NCBI GenBank assembly: GCA_016932895.1
Contig: JAFGCA010000281.1
Span: 1-11,567, forward strand
DNA: 11,567 nt
Reading direction: 5' to 3'
DNA from: Sedimentisphaerales bacterium
GTDB lineage: Bacteria; Planctomycetota; Phycisphaerae; Sedimentisphaerales; SG8-4
Positions within the stretch are counted from its first letter, which is position 1. Each line of letters opens with the position of its first letter. Shown piece by piece: positions 6,966 through 11,567 of this stretch. Below the pieces are notes generated by a model. The model did no database searches. It was not told where the DNA came from and saw only the letters and a list, made by a program, of their open reading frames with translations. Both the position numbers and the translations under genes were made by a program.

Positions 6966-8570
6966 GTGTCCGATAAAAACGAAATGACCAAAACTGCTAC
7001 GACATCCCGACGACTGGTCCACAACACGCTCTTCAACCTCGTAGCGTTCATGAGCCACGCGGTGGTGGGCTTCTTTCTGGTCCCGTTTCTTTTGGGTCGG
7101 CTCGGGCCGGCTCGCTGGGGCATCTGGGTGCTGATCGGTTCGCTCTTTCGCTACCGAGGCATCCTGAACATGGGTCTCAACAGCGCCGTGAACCGAAAGA
7201 TTCCGGTGTATCTGGCCCAGGACGATGAGGAGGGAGTACAGAAGGTCGTCAGCACGTCTCTTTTGTTCTTCTCGGCGCTGGCGGCGGTGCTGGTGCTTGT
7301 GACGCTTCTGTTTTCGGCGAAGATCGGCGCCTGGTTTGCGATCGAGCCCGAGCTGGTCCGGGCCGCGGGGGCCCTGGTGCTGATCGTCGGACTGTGCTAC
7401 GCCGCTTCGAGCCCGCTTCAATTGGGGGCGGCGGCACTCAGCGGGCTGCAGCGCTACGATATCAGCAGCAAGGTGGCGCTGGGCGTGCTTGTCGCCCGGA
7501 CCGTGCTGCTGGTTGTGCTGCTGCTGCGCGGGTATGGCCTGGTGACCATGGGCCTGATATTCGGCCTCAGCGAGCTTGCGGTCCGAGGGCTGCAATGTGC
7601 CTTCGTCCGGCGTTTGCTGCCAAAGGTCTCGGTTTCCTGGAAGAGCGTCGATTTCACGCTGCTTAAGGAAATGCTGTTCTACGGGATGAATACTTTCCTG
7701 TACACCACGGGGGCGCTGATTATCTACAAGGCCAGCGATCTGGTGATCGGGATCTTTCTGGGAACGACCGAGGTCGGGCATTTTGCCCTGGCCATGGCGG
7801 GGATCTTGCTGCTGTCGCAGTTTTTGCAGGCGTTCACCGCGGCCATCAAGCCGGCGGTCAGCGATCTGGACGCCCGAGACGATCAGGCCCGGGTTCGGCA
7901 GATCGCCTTTCTGGCCCAGAAATATAGCCTGCTGTTCATCATCCCCGCCGGCTGCTTCCTTCTGATCCTGGGCCGGGAGTTCCTGACGGTCTGGGTCGGT
8001 GACAAGATTGAGGACCCGGCCGTTCTGGACTCGCTGGTGACCGTTCTGGCGATCCTGACGGTCGGCCATTGCCTGATGCTGGCCCAGCACAGCAACTTCC
8101 TGGTCCTCGTCGGTCGCGGCGAGCACCGGATCTTCGGGTTCCTGACGGCCCTGGAAGCGGCTCTGTGCGTCTCGGGGGCGGTCTTCACGGTCAAGGTCCT
8201 GGGCTTGGGTCTGGCGGGGATCGCGTGGTGCAACTCTGTGCCGATGGCGCTGGTGGCCGGGATCGTGCTGCCGGTGTGTTTCAACCGGAAGATGCAGATA
8301 CGAACGTGGGACAATCTCGTGCGGGTCTGGTGGCCCGCTCTGCTGGGCAGCGTTCCCGGTGCGGCGGTGATGGGCCTCTGGAAATATCTGTCGCCACCGG
8401 ATTCGTGGGGCGAGCTGTTTGCGTGCGTGGCGGTGGTGGCCGGCGTCACGCTGGCCTGTGGCTGGTTTGTGAGCCTGAAAGCGCCGGAGCGACGGACTCT
8501 CCTGGCGGTTCTTCGACGCGGCCGCGCGCAGCCGCCGTCCGAGGACGCCGAAATCGACCCGACTGGATGA
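6966..8570 (+). CDS. Wzx-type polysaccharide flippase (MATE/MVF superfamily)
   Basis: A 534-residue multi-helix membrane protein with a short polar N-terminus, then HNTLFNLVAFMSHAVVGFFLVPFLLGRLGPARWGIWVLIGSL. This is the characteristic first-two-helix pattern of polysaccharide transporters (helix, P-x-LxxxLGxxxxGxW). GLNSAVNRKIPVYLA follows, where the family commonly has 'GxxxAxxRxIA'. About 12 or more hydrophobic segments alternate with short loops, and the tail after about residue 510 is polar. Such proteins flip undecaprenyl-PP-linked oligosaccharide across the inner membrane. I use GTG 6966 because GCGGGGC lies about 6 nt upstream. The ATG at 6984 (residue 7) has only an A-rich sequence before it. 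It begins 12 nt after the methyltransferase stop. The family call is firm; the exact glycan is unknown. Confidence 0.85.
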   Translation: MSDKNEMTKTATTSRRLVHNTLFNLVAFMSHAVVGFFLVPFLLGRLGPARWGIWVLIGSLFRYRGILNMGLNSAVNRKIPVYLAQDDEEGVQKVVSTSLLFFSALAAVLVLVTLLFSAKIGAWFAIEPELVRAAGALVLIVGLCYAASSPLQLGAAALSGLQRYDISSKVALGVLVARTVLLVVLLLRGYGLVTMGLIFGLSELAVRGLQCAFVRRLLPKVSVSWKSVDFTLLKEMLFYGMNTFLYTTGALIIYKASDLVIGIFLGTTEVGHFALAMAGILLLSQFLQAFTAAIKPAVSDLDARDDQARVRQIAFLAQKYSLLFIIPAGCFLLILGREFLTVWVGDKIEDPAVLDSLVTVLAILTVGHCLMLAQHSNFLVLVGRGEHRIFGFLTALEAALCVSGAVFTVKVLGLGLAGIAWCNSVPMALVAGIVLPVCFNRKMQIRTWDNLVRVWWPALLGSVPGAAVMGLWKYLSPPDSWGELFACVAVVAGVTLACGWFVSLKAPERRTLLAVLRRGRAQPPSEDAEIDPTG

Positions 8571-8616
8571 AATCGCGCCCGTTTGACGATACTACGGATA
8601 GGATAATCGCCTCCGT

Positions 8617-9930
8617 ATGGATGATGCGTTGCACATACTGGTAGCTGACTACGTGCCGATTGCGAACAAAGGCGAAGAAGCCATCGTTCGCGGGATCGAA
8701 GATATGTTGTCGGATGGACGAGCGGTCAGGCTGGGGCTCTTTGACAACGTCGAGGCGGTGACGCAGCAGGGCAACATCACGATCTTTCCGAGAGACTGGA
8801 TCTTCCGCTTCGAGGGCCGCGCGGGGCTTTCGGGCAGGGGGCGCCTTTGGCTCCAGGCCGTCATCGCCGCGCAGCTTCGCTTCGGAGCGTACGGGCCCCT
8901 GAAATACCTGATGACCGGGGGGCCGCAAGGATGCGAGCCGCTCCAGGAGTTCTTTCGCCGGGCGCAATACGTGCTGGTCGGGCACGACGGGGTTTTTTGC
9001 GTGGAATCCTGCGGGATCGTTCATCTGGCCAAAGAGCATGGCAAGCGGACCGGCATCCTGGGCGCCAGCACCGGGATCGGCAGCGGGCGGCTCTATAAAG
9101 CCTGGCTCTACCGCCGGACCCTGGACGAAAGCGATTTCTGCATCTTCCGCGAGGCGCACTCGCGCGACAGCATGCAAACGGTATGTCGCGACCCCGAGAA
9201 GCTTCTCGTCGGCCCGGACCCGGCGTTTGCGATGCGCCCCGAGGAGCCCGAGAAGGCCCTGGCCGTGCTCGAAGGGCACGAAGCCTATCGCCGGGCCAAA
9301 GAAAAGGGCAGGCCCGTCGTGGCGGTGACGGTGCTGGAAAAGGGCCGGGTCTATGCCGGCTTTCGACCCGATCTGCAAGGGCAGGACAAGCAGCAGGCCC
9401 ATGCGAAATATGTGGCCGCGATCCTCAATGCCTTGGTGCAGAAGCACGACGCGTTTCTGTTGTTTCTGCCCCACTCGACGGAAGAGGCGGGCAATGATAT
9501 CGTGGCGGCCGCCCACGTGGTCGAGCAGATGAACGCACAGTCGGGAGACTACCTGATCCTGAAAGAGGATTGCGGCGCGAGGCGGTTGAAGGGTATCATG
9601 CGCGAGTGCGACTTTGCGGTCGGCGAACGAACGCATTCGCTGATCGGCAGTGTCTCGGTCGGTACGCCGTTCATGGCGTTGACCAACCGCCGGGACACGA
9701 GGACGCACGGGATCATCGGGCAAATGTGTGGTTGCCCGGAGCACATTGTTGATATGGATGTCGCAAGCGCGAAGGACGCCTGCCGCAAGGCGCTGGAGCT
9801 GTTTGAGAATCGCGCCGGCCGGCGAGAATCTCTCGAACGGGTCCGCCGGCGGCTGTCGGAGCAGATCGAAGAGCTTTCGCGCGTGGTAAAAGGATGCACC
9901 GGGGGGCCGAGCATTGAAACACGAGCATGA
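8617..9930 (+). CDS. Polysaccharide pyruvyl transferase family protein (CsaB/WcaK type)
   Basis: A 437-residue cytoplasmic protein. It shows the family's N-terminal pattern IANKGEEAI (15-23, usually N-x-GD/E-x-A). A central segment reads LVGHDGVFCVESCGIVHLAKEHGKRTGILGASTGIG, where the family has the 'GxGxxx' and 'PSIGP' loops. FREAHSRDSM stands for the usual 'xRDxxSxxxL', and GERTHSLIGSVSVGTPFMAL (336-355) is the conserved Arg-His substrate-site block. Members transfer pyruvate ketals from phosphoenolpyruvate onto sugars of capsule, EPS or cell-wall polymers, though many homologues are untested. It starts 46 nt after the flippase, with only a distant AGGA upstream, and its last 17 nt overlap the next gene. 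The family assignment is strong; whether it really adds pyruvate is not shown. Confidence 0.83.
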   Translation: MDDALHILVADYVPIANKGEEAIVRGIEDMLSDGRAVRLGLFDNVEAVTQQGNITIFPRDWIFRFEGRAGLSGRGRLWLQAVIAAQLRFGAYGPLKYLMTGGPQGCEPLQEFFRRAQYVLVGHDGVFCVESCGIVHLAKEHGKRTGILGASTGIGSGRLYKAWLYRRTLDESDFCIFREAHSRDSMQTVCRDPEKLLVGPDPAFAMRPEEPEKALAVLEGHEAYRRAKEKGRPVVAVTVLEKGRVYAGFRPDLQGQDKQQAHAKYVAAILNALVQKHDAFLLFLPHSTEEAGNDIVAAAHVVEQMNAQSGDYLILKEDCGARRLKGIMRECDFAVGERTHSLIGSVSVGTPFMALTNRRDTRTHGIIGQMCGCPEHIVDMDVASAKDACRKALELFENRAGRRESLERVRRRLSEQIEELSRVVKGCTGGPSIETRA

Positions 9931-11218
9931 GACAATTGAGCCGGTGGTCAGGCACCATCTTTGCACGGGGTGCGGCGTGTGCGCGGGAATTTGTCCTCGC
10001 GACGCGCTGGAGATGACGATCGACGAGCGCCGGGGCTGTTACGTGCCCCGGATCGACACCGAGCGGTGCACGCGGTGCGGTCTGTGCTGCGAGGTCTGCC
10101 CCGGCGGAGAGGTAGATTTCACAGGCTTCAGCGCGGCCCTTTTCGGCGACGTGCCCGAGGACGTGGCGCTGGGCAGTTACCTGGGCAGCTACATCGGCCA
10201 TGCCATCGACGACGAGATTCGCTTCAACAGCGCCTCGGGCGGCCTGGTGACGTCGTTGCTGCTGTTTGCCCTGGAGGAAGGCCTGATCGACGGGGCGCTG
10301 GTGACGCGGATGCGGCGTGACAACCCGTTGCGGCCGGAAGCGTTCATCGCCCGCACCAAGGGCCAGATCATCTCGGCGGCCGGATCGAAGTACTGTCCCG
10401 TACCGGCCGGTGTGGCCCTGAAAGAGATCCTCGCCTCCGAGGGCCGGTACGCCGTGGTGGGCCTGCCCTGCCATATCCAGGGGCTGCGCAAGGCCGAGCG
10501 ACGCCTCGATCTGTTGCGCCGGCGCATTCGCTACCGAATCAGCATCGCGTGCAGCCTGGATTACAGCTTCACCGGCACCGAGCGTTCTCTTGCGGGCCTC
10601 GGCATCGCGCCGGAGCAGGTGGAGGTGCTGCAATATCGCGGCCGGGGCTGGCCCGGAAGCGTGTTCGTTCGCACCCGCGACGGCCAGGAGACCACCGTCG
10701 CCTACCCCGACTTCTACAAGACGCTCGGCCCGTATTCGCTACGCCGCTGCACCCTGTGCAGCGATATGATGGGCGAGTTGAGCGATCTGTCCTGTGGCGA
10801 CGCCTGGGTCCCCGAGGTGATGAAGACCGATAAGACGGGAACCTCTTTCGTGATCTCTCGGACCCCCGAAGCCGAGGAGTTGCTCGAGAACGCCGCATCG
10901 CGCGGGGCGGTCGAGTTATCGGATCTTGGTCTTGGCGATTTGCTCGCGTCGCAGGGCCACGCGCTGTTCAAAAAGCGAAAACTCACGGCGCGAATGCGGC
11001 TGTTTCGCCTGTGCGGACAGCGGGTCCCGAGCTATCGCCAGAAGCTGCTCCCGCCCGTTCCCAGCGACTACGTCAATATGATCAAAGTCTATGTCGCGCG
11101 CTACATTTTGTCGGGCAATCACCGCGTTCTCCGCAAGCTGCTTGGGGCTTTGCGGCACTCGCCCAGAGAAGCGACCAAGACAGCGGTCCCCCCTCGCGCA
11201 CCCGTGCATCAGTCCTGA
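9914..11218 (+). CDS. Iron-sulfur FrhB/FdhB-type protein (coenzyme F420 hydrogenase beta-subunit-like) of a glycan cluster
   Basis: A 434-residue protein with a two-cluster ferredoxin head: CTGCGVCAGICP (17-28) and CTRCGLCCEVCP (52-63), each a 4Fe-4S ligand set. It is followed by the FrhB_FdhB N domain (YIGHAIDDEIRFNSASGGLVTSLL, about 95-120) and the C domain with GLPCHIQGL (183-191) and CTLCSDMMGELSDLSCGDAW (279-298). FrhB itself passes electrons between FeS clusters and F420 via FAD. Bacterial relatives in polysaccharide loci probably reduce or oxidise a sugar or nucleotide-sugar instead, but this is not settled. The likely start is TTG 9914, with GGGGGG (9901-9906) 7 nt upstream, overlapping the pyruvyl transferase by 17 nt. 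No ATG lies near the N-terminal cysteines in this frame; a GTG around 9941 would still keep both clusters. The overlap implies co-translation and a shared pathway. Confidence 0.82.
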   Translation: MKHEHETIEPVVRHHLCTGCGVCAGICPRDALEMTIDERRGCYVPRIDTERCTRCGLCCEVCPGGEVDFTGFSAALFGDVPEDVALGSYLGSYIGHAIDDEIRFNSASGGLVTSLLLFALEEGLIDGALVTRMRRDNPLRPEAFIARTKGQIISAAGSKYCPVPAGVALKEILASEGRYAVVGLPCHIQGLRKAERRLDLLRRRIRYRISIACSLDYSFTGTERSLAGLGIAPEQVEVLQYRGRGWPGSVFVRTRDGQETTVAYPDFYKTLGPYSLRRCTLCSDMMGELSDLSCGDAWVPEVMKTDKTGTSFVISRTPEAEELLENAASRGAVELSDLGLGDLLASQGHALFKKRKLTARMRLFRLCGQRVPSYRQKLLPPVPSDYVNMIKVYVARYILSGNHRVLRKLLGALRHSPREATKTAVPPRAPVHQS

Positions 11219-11331
11219 GGGGGCAAGGCCCGGCGGTTCTGTGCAAAGCCGCCATCTCACGACGGAACCGACGAGAATCGCTATTGCGCGATTACGAATA
11301 AGGGCCGCCTCGCTCCGAGCCGATATCTTCC

Positions 11332-11567
11332 ATGATGTACGCCACCTGTCTCAATGAAATAGACGAGAACGATCTGCTCTACGAGCCCGAGGAGCGGACG
11401 TCCGATATTCAGTTTCCGTCGGCGATGAATTTTTTCCTGCTGATGGTCTGGCTCGTCGCGTGCGTGGTCGGTTTCGCCGTCACGTTCCTGGCGAAGAACG
11501 CGGTGGCCGGGGCGGCCATCATCGCCGTTCCCACGTTCGTGGGCATGGTCCTCAAGCCGACGTTCGC
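11332..11567 (+). CDS. N-terminal part of a membrane protein, possibly O-antigen ligase/polymerase-like, truncated by window edge
   Basis: An open frame starts at tandem ATGs (11332 and 11335) and runs off the right edge after 78 codons. It has a polar, acidic head (about 30 residues, NEIDENDLLYEPEERTSDIQFP), then two hydrophobic segments: AMNFFLLMVWLVACVVGFAVTFL, and, after a short KNAVAG turn, AAIIAVPTFVGMVLKP. A short turn between two early helices followed by a Pro near the second helix end is seen in many Wzy/WaaL-type proteins, and the cluster has a flippase but no polymerase in this window. That identity is inference only. No clear Shine-Dalgarno precedes it. The 113-nt gap after the FeS gene is the largest between plus-strand genes here, so it may have its own transcript. 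Confidence 0.5.
   Translation, partial: MMYATCLNEIDENDLLYEPEERTSDIQFPSAMNFFLLMVWLVACVVGFAVTFLAKNAVAGAAIIAVPTFVGMVLKPTF

Noticed and set aside
6909..8126. Antisense open frame (405 codons) over the flippase gene
   Set aside because: Its composition (runs of Gln, Arg, Asp and His) is that of a complement of hydrophobic codons. The sense protein is a clear flippase.
8583..8607. Possible promoter TTGACG...GATAAT before the pyruvyl transferase gene
   Set aside because: The spacer is only 13 nt, too short for a sigma70 promoter, and the gene sits 46 nt behind the flippase in an apparent operon.
8446..9966. Long antisense open frame (506 codons) across the pyruvyl transferase gene
   Set aside because: It is a GC-rich shadow: the sense strand has clear family motifs throughout, and the antisense translation shows no domain pattern.
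11232..11293. Two small hairpins after the FeS gene (GGCGG/CCGCC at 11232-11253 and AATCGC/GCGATT at 11276-11293) as a terminator
   Set aside because: Stems are short, loops are 6 nt or more, and no T-run follows, so they do not support an intrinsic terminator.
1..11567. CRISPR array, tRNA, rRNA, insertion sequence or toxin-antitoxin module
   Set aside because: I found no regularly spaced direct repeats, tRNA-like fold, transposase or small paired genes.

Overview
The window looks like part of a bacterial surface-polysaccharide locus in a GC-rich genome. Codon third positions are strongly G/C, so several long antisense open frames are only shadows. The combination of a secreted ADP-ribosylglycohydrolase-like enzyme, a fused fucokinase/GDP-fucose pyrophosphorylase and a DUF2723-type glycosyltransferase would fit an environmental Planctomycetota or a similar phylum. 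No rRNA or marker gene is present, so that placement is a guess.

Layout. On the minus strand, running off the left edge, is an exported ADP-ribosylglycohydrolase-family gene. It has a good sigma70-like promoter and a probable TTG start. A non-coding stretch of about 0.5 kb follows, carrying a MITE/REP-like inverted repeat built on the arm TGTCATTGCGAG. All remaining genes are on the plus strand and closely spaced: a bifunctional L-fucokinase/fucose-1-phosphate guanylyltransferase (fkp), a polytopic DUF2723-like GT-C glycosyltransferase, a class I SAM methyltransferase, a Wzx-type flippase, a polysaccharide pyruvyl transferase family protein, an iron-sulfur FrhB/FdhB-type protein, and the start of a membrane protein cut by the right edge. 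That last gene is possibly the polymerase/ligase the cluster otherwise lacks.

How they may work together (inference). FKP turns free L-fucose into GDP-fucose. The GT-C enzyme and other glycosyltransferases outside the window would build a lipid-linked glycan. The methyltransferase, the pyruvyl-transferase-like protein and the FeS protein would modify it, and the flippase would move it across the inner membrane. Spacings of 5, 12, 46 and -17 nt between consecutive stops and starts from 6171 to 9930 suggest one operon, with fkp and the GT-C gene (49 nt apart) upstream.

Two points deserve most attention. First, the fkp reading frame begins with a clear remnant of a short-chain dehydrogenase/epimerase N-terminus (TGGAGFIGSH) joined in frame to the normal FKP start. 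Second, the pyruvyl transferase and FrhB-like FeS genes overlap and look translationally coupled, which suggests a joint redox-linked step on the glycan.
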